From positions 62,001-126,000 of the forward strand of contig JADKIA010000015.1 of assembly GCA_016721465.1 (NCBI GenBank): DNA of 64,000 bases, in the 5' to 3' direction. The stretch is from Ideonella sp. (GTDB taxonomy: Bacteria > Pseudomonadota > Gammaproteobacteria > Burkholderiales > Burkholderiaceae_C). The stretch's first letter is position 1; every line of letters begins with the position of its first letter. Below, piece by piece: positions 43,661-52,257 of this stretch. Made by a program: the position numbers and the translations under genes. The notes beneath the pieces are model-generated. The model did no database searches. It was not told the DNA's origin and was given only the letters and a program-made list of their open reading frames with translations.

Positions 43661-45670
43661 TCAATCGGGCAGCACGAAGCTGCGCGGCCGTTGCTGCAAT
43701 CGCCGCCAAATGGCACGGCGCAGCCATCGCCGGTCCTGCAGATTGATGCCACGCGAGCGCAACGCCACACGCAGCGCCAGCCAGAAGCTCACGCCCAGGT
43801 TCAGCAGGCCGGTGACGGCCAGGCCGACCACGCACCACCAGAAATCCGGGTGCTGCAGCGTGGCCCAGCCCAGCGTGCTGACGGCAGCCGCCAATTGGCC
43901 GGTGGACAGCGTGACATGCCGCACCTCGATGGGCAGACCCACGAAGGCCAAGACCGCGGGCACCAGGCCCAGCATCAGGCCCAGCGACACATTGGCCGCA
44001 ATGCCCGAGATGTTGCCGCGCCACCAGGCGGACCAACGCGCCGCGCGCGGCGCCCCCAAACGGGCCACGATCGCCGGGTGGTAGGCCAGTGCGCTGTCGA
44101 CCCGGTGGTACACGAACCAGTTCTCCGCCCAACCGGCGATCAGGCTGCTGCCGAACAGCAACACGCCGGTGAAGGCCGCGAACAGGGCCGTTGGGCCCAG
44201 CAGCGTGATCGCGTGCAGCGTGTGCTCGGCGTCGTGCACGCTCACCAGCGGCCGGCCGAGCGCCACCCAGGCCAGGCCCTGCACCGCCAGTACCAGTGGC
44301 GCGACCAGGGCCAGGTTGCCGGCGATGCCGGCGAACTGCGAGCGCACCAGGTGCGCCACCTCGTCGACGAAGCCTTCGACGGCGGCCTCGTCGCGGCCTT
44401 CACCGTGTCCGCTGCCGCGGATCGCCCCCAGCTTCTCGGCCATCGCCGGCGCCGTCATGGCCGGCTGCTTGGTGGCCACGGTCCAGTGCAGCAACTGGAT
44501 GATGAGGAAACTGATCGCGTAGTTGATGCCGGCGCCGAGGCCGGCCCAGAACGGCGCCAGCCCGAGCGACAGGATGGCGAACTTGGCGAAGGTGGTGCCG
44601 GCGAGCACGGCGCCCCCGCCGGCGGCCTTGCGCAGCATCGCGCGGTACTCGTCCCAGGTGCGGGTGATGTAGTGCTCGCCGGTTTCGGCATGGCGCTCGG
44701 CCACCTTGCGCGCCAGCATCGAGTAATGCCGCGCCAGCAAGGCCCGCACACTGCGCCGCTCGTGCGACTGCAGCACCAGGTCGGCCAGCAGGTGCTGCAG
44801 TTCGCGGCGCGGCGTTTCGGACAGCAGCACGCCCAACAAGGCTTCGAGCCGGGAAATGCGGGCCTGCAGCTGTTCCAGTTCGAAGACGATGTGCACCGAG
44901 ATGCCATGCGTTTCCAGATGAGCCGGCACGCTGTCGGCCGCTTCGCGGCAGCGCCCGAGCAGCGCGTGCAGGTAAGTCGCGTGCTGGCGGATGGATTGCT
45001 GAAGCTCGGCGGTGTCGTCACCGGCCGTCAGGCTGGCCGCCAATTGCTCGCCCGCCCTCACCAGTTGCTCGAAGGGCCGGTCGGCCACCAGCTCAGTGCT
45101 CATGCGCCGCCGCAACAGCGGTGCGAAGGCGGCTGAGCGCGTTGCGCTGACCAGCCAGGTCATGGCCTGCAGCAACGGGGCGCGCCAGTCGGCGTCTCGC
45201 GCTGCCGCAAACAAGTGGGTCAGGCGCGCCAGCGTTGCGTCGTCGATGGCGCGCAACCAATCGGCATCGCCGGGCTCGGTGAACATCAGCTGGAACAGCA
45301 CGGCCAGGTCGTCCGTGTCGGGCGTCGCCGGCAACAGGTGCAGCTGCAGCCGCTCGACCAGCTCGGGCCACATGCCGCGGCGTGCGCTGAAGCCCGAATC
45401 GGCGAACAGCGCGGCCAGCTCGGTCTCGCGCCAGAATCGGCCCAGCAGCGCCACGACGCGCTCGCGCGGCTCGTCGTGACGTTCCAGCGCGTTGAGCAGA
45501 AGCTTCAGGCGCAATACTGGTCGTGCGGTGGCGGCGGTGTCGGCATCGAGTGCGCCGTGACGCAACCATTGCACCAGGCGCACCAGCCAGAGGTGCCGTT
45601 CGGGCCGCGCTGCCTTGGGGTCCGCGGCGTTGATCAGCGCCGTCAGATCCCACAAGGGGTTCGTCATCAA
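43661..45670 (-). CDS. Gcr-type 'site-specific recombinase' family membrane protein
   Basis: The 669-residue protein belongs to the family named from the gonococcal 'site-specific recombinase'. Its N-terminal ~370 residues are soluble and helical. The C-terminal ~300 residues hold several clear membrane helices (FAKFAILSLGLAPFWAGLGA, NLALVAPLVLAVQGLAWVAL, ALFAAFTGVLLFGSSLIAGW and others). No tyrosine- or serine-recombinase catalytic motif is visible, so the inherited name is probably misleading and an envelope role is likelier. Its ATG overlaps the apaG stop by 4 nt, so the two are translationally coupled. Confidence 0.85.
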   Translation of the reverse strand: MMTNPLWDLTALINAADPKAARPERHLWLVRLVQWLRHGALDADTAATARPVLRLKLLLNALERHDEPRERVVALLGRFWRETELAALFADSGFSARRGMWPELVERLQLHLLPATPDTDDLAVLFQLMFTEPGDADWLRAIDDATLARLTHLFAAARDADWRAPLLQAMTWLVSATRSAAFAPLLRRRMSTELVADRPFEQLVRAGEQLAASLTAGDDTAELQQSIRQHATYLHALLGRCREAADSVPAHLETHGISVHIVFELEQLQARISRLEALLGVLLSETPRRELQHLLADLVLQSHERRSVRALLARHYSMLARKVAERHAETGEHYITRTWDEYRAMLRKAAGGGAVLAGTTFAKFAILSLGLAPFWAGLGAGINYAISFLIIQLLHWTVATKQPAMTAPAMAEKLGAIRGSGHGEGRDEAAVEGFVDEVAHLVRSQFAGIAGNLALVAPLVLAVQGLAWVALGRPLVSVHDAEHTLHAITLLGPTALFAAFTGVLLFGSSLIAGWAENWFVYHRVDSALAYHPAIVARLGAPRAARWSAWWRGNISGIAANVSLGLMLGLVPAVLAFVGLPIEVRHVTLSTGQLAAAVSTLGWATLQHPDFWWCVVGLAVTGLLNLGVSFWLALRVALRSRGINLQDRRWLRRAIWRRLQQRPRSFVLPD

Positions 45671-46041
45671 TGCAGCGCGGACACGTCGGCCAGCGCGAAC
45701 TCCGCCACCGGTGCCTCGAACCAGTGCGCGTCTTCGGTGATGCAGAAGAACCTGCCCTGCATCGAGCCTTGCGGCGTGGCGATCTGTGCCCAGCTGGTGT
45801 ATTCGAACTGCTCGCCAGGCTTGAGCAGCGGCTGGTGCCCCACCGCGCCGAGGCCGCGAACCTCTTGCACATGGCCGCGGTGGTCGGTGATCAGCCAGTG
45901 CCGTGCCACCAGCTGAGCGGCTTCGTCACCGGTGTTGCGGATGTTGATGGTGTAGGCATAGCCATACAAGTGCTGCTCCGGATCGGTCTGTTCGGGCAGT
46001 GGGCGGACGACGACAGAGCAGCTGAATCGGGGTTGGGCCAT
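45667..46041 (-). CDS. apaG: ApaG (Co2+/Mg2+ efflux-associated, DUF525/ApaG domain)
   Basis: The 124-residue protein is a single immunoglobulin-like ApaG domain with YAYTINIRNTGDEAAQLVARHW and the conserved GVVG-type loop read here as GLGAVGHQPLLKPGEQFEYTS. A TAGAAT hexamer on the minus strand at 46054-46049 would place the transcript start very close to the ATG at 46041, leaving almost no leader; this favours 46041 over an ATG three codons earlier. It diverges from rpe, a usual neighbour in this group. Confidence 0.92.
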   Translation of the reverse strand: MAQPRFSCSVVVRPLPEQTDPEQHLYGYAYTINIRNTGDEAAQLVARHWLITDHRGHVQEVRGLGAVGHQPLLKPGEQFEYTSWAQIATPQGSMQGRFFCITEDAHWFEAPVAEFALADVSALH

Positions 46042-46098
46042 GAGGGTCATTCTAGGAAGGCTGCGAGAATTCCCCGCAATGGCAACGTCATCACCCTC

Positions 46099-46782
46099 AT
46101 GAGCACCACCTATCGCATCGCCCCCAGCATCTTGTCGGCCGACTTTGCCAGCCTGGGGCAGGAAGTGCGGGACGTCATCGCCGCCGGCGCCGACTGGATC
46201 CACTTCGACGTGATGGACAACCATTACGTGCCCAACCTCACTTTCGGCCCGATGGTGTGCGAGGCGCTGCGCAAGCATGCAGTCCAGGCCGATGGCAGCC
46301 GTGTCCCCATCGATGTGCACCTGATGGTGCAGCCCGTGGACGCGCTGGCCCAGGCCTTTGCCAAGGCGGGCGCCGATCTGATCAGCTTCCACCCCGATGC
46401 CAGCGCGCATGTCGACCGTTCGCTGCAGGTCATCCAGGCCGCCGGCTGCAAGGCCGGGCTGGTGTTCAACCCGGCCATGCCCATCGAGGTGCTCGATTGG
46501 GTGATCGACAAGGTGGATCTGGTGCTGGTGATGAGCGTGAACCCCGGCTTTGGCGGACAAAGCTTCATCCCCGGCGCACTGCGCAAGATCGAGCGCTTGC
46601 GCAAGCTGATCGATGGCACGGGCCGCGACATTCGGCTCGAGGTGGACGGCGGCATCAAGACCGACAACATCCGCCGTGTGGCCGACGCGGGGGCCGACAC
46701 CTTCGTGGCCGGCAGCGCCATCTTCGGCCAGAAGGACTACCGCGGCGTGATCGACGCCATGCGCGCCGAGCTGGCACGCTGA
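46099..46782 (+). CDS. rpe: Ribulose-phosphate 3-epimerase
   Basis: The 227-residue TIM-barrel enzyme interconverts ribulose 5-phosphate and xylulose 5-phosphate. It has IAPSILSADFASL, HFDVMDNHYVPNLTFGP, VDVHLM-type HLMVQP, MSVNPGFGGQSF and the phosphate site EVDGGIK. I chose the ATG at 46099 because it gives the standard N-terminus MSTTYRIAPS; upstream in-frame sequence belongs to the apaG antisense strand. No good ribosome site precedes it. Confidence 0.97.
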   Translation: MSTTYRIAPSILSADFASLGQEVRDVIAAGADWIHFDVMDNHYVPNLTFGPMVCEALRKHAVQADGSRVPIDVHLMVQPVDALAQAFAKAGADLISFHPDASAHVDRSLQVIQAAGCKAGLVFNPAMPIEVLDWVIDKVDLVLVMSVNPGFGGQSFIPGALRKIERLRKLIDGTGRDIRLEVDGGIKTDNIRRVADAGADTFVAGSAIFGQKDYRGVIDAMRAELAR

Positions 46783-46816
46783 GCAGACCAGACATCGCGT
46801 ACAGGAGCCCAGCAGG

Positions 46817-48142
46817 ATGAGCCGAGACCCGCGCCCGAACATGATCTTCATCGTTGCCGACGACCTCGGGTACGCTGATCTCGGCTGCTATGGCGGACGC
46901 GATGCCGCCTTCGGCAAGGTCTCGCCGGTGATCGACGGCCTGGCCGCGCGCGGCCTGAGGTTCACGCAGGGCTATTCGAACTCGCCGGTGTGCTCGCCCA
47001 CGCGCTTCGCACTGATGACGGCACGCTACCAGTACCGCCTGCGCGGTGCGGCCGAGGAGCCGATCAACAGCAAGAGCCGCGGCAGCACCACGCTGGGCCT
47101 GCCGCCCGAGCATCCCACGCTACCGTCGCTCTTGCGCGGGGCAGGTTACCGCACCGCGCTCATTGGCAAGTGGCACCTGGGCTACCCGCCCTCGTTCGGC
47201 CCTTTGAAGTCTGGCTATGAAGAATTCTTCGGCCCCATGTCCGGCGGGGTGGACTACTTCACGCATTGCGCGTCCAGCGGCGCGCACGACTTCTACATCG
47301 GCGAAGAAGAGCGCAAGACCGACGGCTACCTCACCGACCTGATCTCGAACCGCGCGGTGGACTGGATCGCCCGCATGGCCCAGGGTGATGCGCCGCTGTT
47401 CCTGAGCCTGCACTACACCGCCCCGCACTGGCCCTGGGAGACGCGCGACGACGCGGCGCTGGCGCCAGAGGTGGCCAAGAACCTGTTCCACCTGCACGGC
47501 GGCAACATCCACACCTACCGCCGCATGATCCACCACATGGACGAGGGCATCGGCTGGGTGATGCGGGCGCTGCAACAGCACGGCCTGGCCGACAACACGC
47601 TGGTGGTGTTCACCAGCGACAACGGCGGCGAGCGCTTCAGCGACAACTGGCCGCTGGTGGGCGGCAAGATGGACCTCACCGAAGGCGGCATCCGCGTGCC
47701 CTGGGTGGCGCATTGGCCGGCGGTGATTGCGCCCGGTGGCGTGAGCGAACAGCACTCGATGACCATGGACTGGTCGGCGACCCTGCTCGATGCCGCGGGT
47801 GTCGCCGCGCACCCGGACTACCCGCTCGACGGGGTGTCGTTGCTGCCGGTGTTGCGTGAGGCGCAGCGCCGCTTCGATCGCCCCATGCACTGGCGCATGA
47901 AACACCGCGGCCAGCGCGCGATGCGACTCGGTGACTGGAAGTACCTGCAGGTGGATGGCCACGAATACCTGTTCAACATCCCGGCCGACGAACGCGAACG
48001 CGCGAGTCACGCCCAACGCCAGCCCGGGCGCCTGGCCGCGATGCGCGAATCCTGGCAAGCCTGGGAAGCCACCATGCCCGCCATCCCCGACGACGCCACC
48101 GTCAGTCTCGGCTACGGCATCGCCGACATGCCACAACGTTGA
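46817..48142 (+). CDS. Type I sulfatase (formylglycine-dependent), no signal peptide
   Basis: The 441-residue protein has the alkaline-phosphatase/sulfatase fold: metal-binding IFIVADDLGYADLG at the start and the formylglycine motif C59-S-P-T-R, which needs conversion by a formylglycine-generating enzyme. GKWHLG and FTSDNGGE follow. No signal peptide is visible, so it appears cytoplasmic, unlike most arylsulfatases. It lies between rpe and gph, which are normally adjacent, and its stop overlaps the region just before gph. Substrate unknown. Confidence 0.92.
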   Translation: MSRDPRPNMIFIVADDLGYADLGCYGGRDAAFGKVSPVIDGLAARGLRFTQGYSNSPVCSPTRFALMTARYQYRLRGAAEEPINSKSRGSTTLGLPPEHPTLPSLLRGAGYRTALIGKWHLGYPPSFGPLKSGYEEFFGPMSGGVDYFTHCASSGAHDFYIGEEERKTDGYLTDLISNRAVDWIARMAQGDAPLFLSLHYTAPHWPWETRDDAALAPEVAKNLFHLHGGNIHTYRRMIHHMDEGIGWVMRALQQHGLADNTLVVFTSDNGGERFSDNWPLVGGKMDLTEGGIRVPWVAHWPAVIAPGGVSEQHSMTMDWSATLLDAAGVAAHPDYPLDGVSLLPVLREAQRRFDRPMHWRMKHRGQRAMRLGDWKYLQVDGHEYLFNIPADERERASHAQRQPGRLAAMRESWQAWEATMPAIPDDATVSLGYGIADMPQR

Positions 48143-48150
48143 AGGCGCGA

Positions 48151-48840
48151 ATGATCCCCGTTGCACTGCCCACCGGCCTGCAGGCCGCCATCGTCGATCT
48201 GGACGGCACCATGGTCGACACCGTGGGCGATTTCGAGGCCGCGCTCAATGCCATGCTCGGCGACCTGGGCCGCCCGGGCGTGTCGCGCGGCTTCATCGAG
48301 CGCACGGTGGGCAAGGGCTCCGAACACCTGATTCGCAGCACCTTGGCGCAGGTTGGTGCCGAGCCGTCGATGTACGACCCGGCCTGGCAACGCTATCAAC
48401 ACCACTATGTCGCCATCAACGGGCGGCACTCGGCGGTGTATGCCGGCGTGGTGGAGGGCCTGCAGGCGCTGGCGGCGGCCGGCCTGAAACTGGCCTGCCT
48501 GACCAACAAGCCCACCGCCTTTGCCAAGCCGCTGCTGGCCGCCAAGGGCCTGGACCGCTACTTCCAGGCGGTGTTTGGCGGCGATGCCTTCGAGCGCAAG
48601 AAGCCCGACCCCTTGCCGCTGCAGCGCACCTGCGATGCATTGGGCAGCCTGCCGGCGCACACGCTGATGATCGGCGACTCGGCCAATGACGCGCAGGCCG
48701 CCAACGCGGCGGGTTGCCCGGTGGTGTTGGTGACCTACGGCTACAACCATGGCGATCCGATCCGCGAGGTGCCGGCGCTGGCCCACATCGACCGCATCGA
48801 CGCACTTGCCCCCAGCCTGCCCACCCGGTTGGTGCGCTGA
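48151..48840 (+). CDS. gph: Phosphoglycolate phosphatase
   Basis: The 229-residue HAD-superfamily enzyme has the nucleophile motif VDLDGTMVDT, the motif II/III segments CLTNKP and KKPDPLPL, and motif IV MIGDSANDAQAA. It removes 2-phosphoglycolate formed in DNA repair and oxidative metabolism. GAAGG at 48141-48145 supports the ATG at 48151. The position before trpE is standard in Burkholderiales. Confidence 0.94.
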   Translation: MIPVALPTGLQAAIVDLDGTMVDTVGDFEAALNAMLGDLGRPGVSRGFIERTVGKGSEHLIRSTLAQVGAEPSMYDPAWQRYQHHYVAINGRHSAVYAGVVEGLQALAAAGLKLACLTNKPTAFAKPLLAAKGLDRYFQAVFGGDAFERKKPDPLPLQRTCDALGSLPAHTLMIGDSANDAQAANAAGCPVVLVTYGYNHGDPIREVPALAHIDRIDALAPSLPTRLVR

Positions 48841-48853
48841 TAAACTGCGGCGC

Positions 48854-48934
48854 ATGTTCATCGCACACCATCAGACCACCGAGGCGACAGGCCGGGGAGC
48901 CTGGCCCTGGCGACGCTGCGTCGTCCCGTTCTGA
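48854..48934 (+). CDS. trpL: Putative trp operon leader peptide (26 aa, Trp-Pro-Trp)
   Basis: A 26-codon ORF begins 14 nt after the gph stop and contains TGG-CCC-TGG (Trp-Pro-Trp) eight codons before its end; Trp is otherwise rare. It lies ~125 nt upstream of trpE, and GC-rich hairpins follow, including 48949-48968. This is the layout of ribosome-mediated attenuation, in which scarcity of charged tRNA-Trp stalls translation at the paired Trp codons. The ribosome site is weak, and I see no strong terminator with a T run, so the mechanism is inferred. Confidence 0.65.
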   Translation: MFIAHHQTTEATGRGAWPWRRCVVPF

Positions 48935-48948
48935 TGCGTCCGTGTCGT

Positions 48949-48968
48949 CGGCTGCCCCAGCGCAGCCG
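48949..48968 (+). promoter_or_regulatory. Hairpin in the trp leader
   Basis: CGGCTG-CCCCAGCG-CAGCCG forms a 6-bp GC-rich stem 15 nt after the putative leader peptide stop. It could be part of an attenuator or antiterminator. There is no T run immediately after it, so it is not a classic intrinsic terminator alone. Confidence 0.4.
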
Positions 48969-49059
48969 GCCCGTCTGAACCCGTTTCACGCCGCCCACGT
49001 TGCGCCGATGGGCGCCCCGATCGTCAAGCCGCGTGAAGCCACCGAACAAGGGCCTGCCC

Positions 49060-50535
49060 GTGATCACCGAACTTGAATTCAAGAGCCTTGCCGCCCAAGG
49101 CTTCAACCGCATCCCGCTGCTCAGCGAGGCCTTCGCCGACCTGGAAACGCCGCTCTCGCTCTACCTCAAGCTGGCCGGCGGCAGCAAGCACAGCTTCCTG
49201 CTGGAATCGGTGGTGGGTGGCGAGCGCTTCGGACGCTATTCCTTCATCGGCCTGCCGGCGAGCACCTTGCTGCGTGCCAGTGGCTGGGTGACCGAGATCG
49301 TCACCGATGGCACCGTGGTTGAACGGCACGAGGGCAACCCGCTGGATTTCATCGAGGCCTACCAGGCGCGCTTCAAGGTCGCGCTGCGACCCGGCCTGCC
49401 GCGCTTTTGCGGTGGCCTGGCCGGCTACTTCGGCTACGACGCCGTGCGCTACATGGAGCCGCGCCTGGCCAAGACGCACAAGACCGGCGGCCTGGACACG
49501 CCGGACATCCAGCTGCTGCAGACCGAGGAGCTGGCGGTCATCGACAACCTGTCCGGGCGGCTCTACCTGATCGTCTACGCGGACCCCGCACAGCCCGAAG
49601 CCTACTTCAAGGCCAAGCGGCGGCTGGCCGAGCTGGGCGACAAGCTGCGCTATTCGGTCACCGCGCCGCCGGTCAAGCGCGGCGCGTCCCACTCGGTGGA
49701 GCGCGAATTCAGCAAGGCCGCCTACCTGGCTGCCGTGGTGCACAGCAAGGAGCTGATCGCTGCCGGCGACATGATGCAGGTGCAGATCGGGCAACGTCTG
49801 AAGAAACGCTACACCGAAAGCCCGCTCAGCCTGTACCGCGCGCTGCGCTCGCTGAACCCTTCGCCCTACATGTACTTCTACGACATGGGTGATTTCCAGA
49901 TCGTCGGCGCCTCGCCCGAGATCCTGGTGCGCCACGAGCACACCGCCGATGGCGACAAGATCACCATCCGCCCGCTCGCCGGCACGCGCCCGCGCGCCAC
50001 CTCACCCGAGGCCGACAAGGCCACCGAGCTGGAGCTGCTGGCCGATCCGAAGGAACGTGCCGAGCACCTGATGCTGATCGACCTGGCGCGCAACGACATC
50101 GGCCGCATTGCCAAGACCGGCTCGGTGAAGGTGACCGAGGCCTTCGCAGTGGAGCGCTACTCTCACGTGATGCACATCGTCAGCAACGTCGAGGGCCTGC
50201 TCAAGGACGGCATGAGCAACATGGATGTGCTGCGCGCCACCTTCCCGGCCGGCACGCTCACCGGTGCGCCCAAGATCCGTGCGATGGAGGTCATCGACGA
50301 GCTCGAGCCCGTCAAGCGCGGCATCTATGGCGGCGCCTGCGGCTACCTGAGCTTCGCCGGCGACATGGACGTGGCCATCGCCATACGCACCGGCATCGTG
50401 CAGGACAACACGCTGTATGTGCAGGCCGCGGCCGGCGTGGTGGCCGACTCGGTGCCCGAGATGGAGTGGAAGGAAACCGAGCACAAGGCGCGGGCCCTGA
50501 TCCGCGCGGCCGAACTCGTCGAAGAGGGGTTCTGA
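49060..50535 (+). CDS. trpE: Anthranilate synthase component I
   Basis: The 491-residue chorismate-using subunit makes anthranilate with TrpG. It has the N-terminal regulatory part (PLSLYLKLAGGSKHSFLLES, with the S/LLES Trp-feedback region) and the C-terminal catalytic part (NPSPYMYFYD, IRPLAGTRPRA, MLIDLARNDIGR, FPAGTLTGAPKIRAM). The GTG at 49060 gives VITELEFKSLAAQG, the usual start of the family in this group, and has AAGG upstream; in-frame sequence before it is not conserved. trpG follows after 1 nt. Confidence 0.96.
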   Translation: MITELEFKSLAAQGFNRIPLLSEAFADLETPLSLYLKLAGGSKHSFLLESVVGGERFGRYSFIGLPASTLLRASGWVTEIVTDGTVVERHEGNPLDFIEAYQARFKVALRPGLPRFCGGLAGYFGYDAVRYMEPRLAKTHKTGGLDTPDIQLLQTEELAVIDNLSGRLYLIVYADPAQPEAYFKAKRRLAELGDKLRYSVTAPPVKRGASHSVEREFSKAAYLAAVVHSKELIAAGDMMQVQIGQRLKKRYTESPLSLYRALRSLNPSPYMYFYDMGDFQIVGASPEILVRHEHTADGDKITIRPLAGTRPRATSPEADKATELELLADPKERAEHLMLIDLARNDIGRIAKTGSVKVTEAFAVERYSHVMHIVSNVEGLLKDGMSNMDVLRATFPAGTLTGAPKIRAMEVIDELEPVKRGIYGGACGYLSFAGDMDVAIAIRTGIVQDNTLYVQAAAGVVADSVPEMEWKETEHKARALIRAAELVEEGF

Positions 50536-50536
50536 C

Positions 50537-51121
50537 ATGTTGCTCATGATCGACAACTACGACTCCTTCACCTTCAACCTGGTGCAGTACTTCGGTGAAC
50601 TGGGCCAGGACGTGAAGGTGGTGCGCAACGACGAGATCAGCGTCGACGAGATTGCCGCGCTGAAGCCGGGCCACCTGGTGCTGTCGCCCGGCCCCTGCTC
50701 GCCGGCCGAAGCGGGGGTCTGTGTGCCGGCGATCCGCGAGCTGATCGGCAAGATGCCCATCCTGGGCGTTTGCCTGGGCCACCAGAGCATTGGTGCTGCG
50801 CTGGGCGGAAAGGTTGTTCGGGCGCAGCAGCAGATGCACGGCAAGGCCAGCACGCTCACCACCGACCAACAGGGTGTCTACCTGGGCCTGCCCAAGACCT
50901 TCAGTGTCATCCGCTACCACTCGCTGGTGATCGAGCGCGCGAGCTGCCCCAAGGAGCTGATGATCACCTCGACCTCGGAGGACGGCGAAATCATGGGCGT
51001 GCGGCATCGCGACCTGGTGGGCACGACCACGCCACTGGAAGGCGTGCAGTTCCACCCCGAGTCCATCCTGTCCGAGCACGGGCATGCGATGCTGCGCAAC
51101 TTCTTGGAGATGACGCGATGA
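50537..51121 (+). CDS. trpG: Anthranilate synthase component II (glutamine amidotransferase)
   Basis: The 194-residue class I amidotransferase has IDNYDSFTFNLVQY, the oxyanion segment LSPGPCSP, the nucleophile Cys in GVCLGHQSIG, and the catalytic His in GVQFHPESIL. It supplies ammonia to TrpE and may also serve para-aminobenzoate synthesis, as in related species. It starts 1 nt after trpE stops, so translation is coupled. Confidence 0.97.
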   Translation: MLLMIDNYDSFTFNLVQYFGELGQDVKVVRNDEISVDEIAALKPGHLVLSPGPCSPAEAGVCVPAIRELIGKMPILGVCLGHQSIGAALGGKVVRAQQQMHGKASTLTTDQQGVYLGLPKTFSVIRYHSLVIERASCPKELMITSTSEDGEIMGVRHRDLVGTTTPLEGVQFHPESILSEHGHAMLRNFLEMTR

Positions 51122-51222
51122 GTAGCGGGCAGACCGGCGCACGGCACGTCGGCATGGCGGCGCGCCTGACCCCTGCCTTGGGCAGTCGTGCGCTGGTCTT
51201 GCAGCACGAGGGGCAGCCATGA
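51118..51222 (+). CDS. Possible 34-aa coupling ORF between trpG and ltaE
   Basis: An ORF starting MSSGQTGARHVG overlaps the trpG stop by 4 nt (ATGA) and ends with TGA that overlaps the ltaE ATG in the same way, exactly filling the gap. No domain is recognisable. It may serve only to carry ribosomes from trpG to ltaE, or it may be chance. Confidence 0.3.
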   Translation: MSSGQTGARHVGMAARLTPALGSRALVLQHEGQP

Positions 51223-52238
51223 TCGTGGACCTGCGCAGCGACACCGTGACACGCCCCACCGCGGCCATGCGCGCGGCGATGCTGGCCGCCCCGGTGGGCG
51301 ACGACGTTTTCGACGACGATCCAACCGTCAACGCGCTGCAGGACTTCATCGCCGCGCTGCTGGGCAAGTCCGCCGCGCTGTTCATGCCCAGCGGTACGCA
51401 GAGCAACCTGTGCGGGCTGATGTCGCACTGTGGTCGCGGTGATGAGTACATCGTGGGCCAGAACGCCCACACCTACCGCTATGAGGGCGGTGGCGCAGCC
51501 GTGCTGGGCAGCATCCAGCCGCAGCCGTTGGCCCACCTACCCGATGGCACGCTGGCGCTGGCCGACATCGAGGCCGCCATCAAGCCCGACGACATGCACT
51601 TCGCGCGCACCCGCTTGCTGACCTTGGAGAACACCTTGGGCGGCAAGGTGCTGCCGTTGTCCTACATGGAGGCGGCCACGTCGCTGGCGCGCTCGCATGG
51701 CCTGGCCACGCACCTGGATGGCGCACGCCTGTTCAATGCGGCCGTGGCTGCCGGTGGCGATGCCCGCGTTGCGGCGCGGGCGATTGCCGATCACTTCGAC
51801 AGTGTCTCGGTGTGCTTCAGCAAGGGCCTGGGTGCGCCGGTGGGCTCCGCGCTGGTGGGGTCCACCGAATTGATTTGCCGTGCCCGGCGCCACCGCAAGA
51901 TGCTGGGTGGCGGCATGCGGCAGGTGGGCATGCTGGCGGCGGCCGCAGCGCATGCGCTCGACCACCACATTGACCGCCTCGCCGACGACCACGCCCTGGC
52001 ACGCCGACTGGCCGAAGGCCTGGCTGCCATTCCCGCCATGCAGGTGGTGCCGCCGCAGACCAACATCGTCTTCGCTTCGGTGCAGGGCGGGCGCGGCGCG
52101 GCCCTGCTGCACCACCTGAAATCGCAGGGCGTGCTGGCCACTGGCCTGATCGGCCTGCGTTTCGTGACCCATCTGGACGTGGACACGGCCGGCATCGACC
52201 GCGCTATCGCGGCCACCCGCGAATTCTTCAGTGCCTGA
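51219..52238 (+). CDS. ltaE: Low-specificity L-threonine aldolase
   Basis: The 339-residue PLP enzyme cleaves threonine/allo-threonine to glycine and acetaldehyde. It begins VDLRSDTVTRPT and has GDDVFDDDPTVN, FMPSGTQSN, LENTLGGKVLP, DGARLFNA and the PLP lysine region SVCFSKGLGAPVGS. It sits between trpG and trpD and is oriented with the operon, which is not the usual trp order. Glycine or acetaldehyde output has no obvious link to tryptophan synthesis. Confidence 0.94.
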   Translation: MIVDLRSDTVTRPTAAMRAAMLAAPVGDDVFDDDPTVNALQDFIAALLGKSAALFMPSGTQSNLCGLMSHCGRGDEYIVGQNAHTYRYEGGGAAVLGSIQPQPLAHLPDGTLALADIEAAIKPDDMHFARTRLLTLENTLGGKVLPLSYMEAATSLARSHGLATHLDGARLFNAAVAAGGDARVAARAIADHFDSVSVCFSKGLGAPVGSALVGSTELICRARRHRKMLGGGMRQVGMLAAAAAHALDHHIDRLADDHALARRLAEGLAAIPAMQVVPPQTNIVFASVQGGRGAALLHHLKSQGVLATGLIGLRFVTHLDVDTAGIDRAIAATREFFSA

Positions 52239-52257
52239 GCGGCGCAAGGACCCCGAC

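Noticed and set aside
46079..46102. Seven-codon ORF overlapping the rpe start
   Set aside because: It could couple translation, but it is too short and has no ribosome site or regulatory codons.
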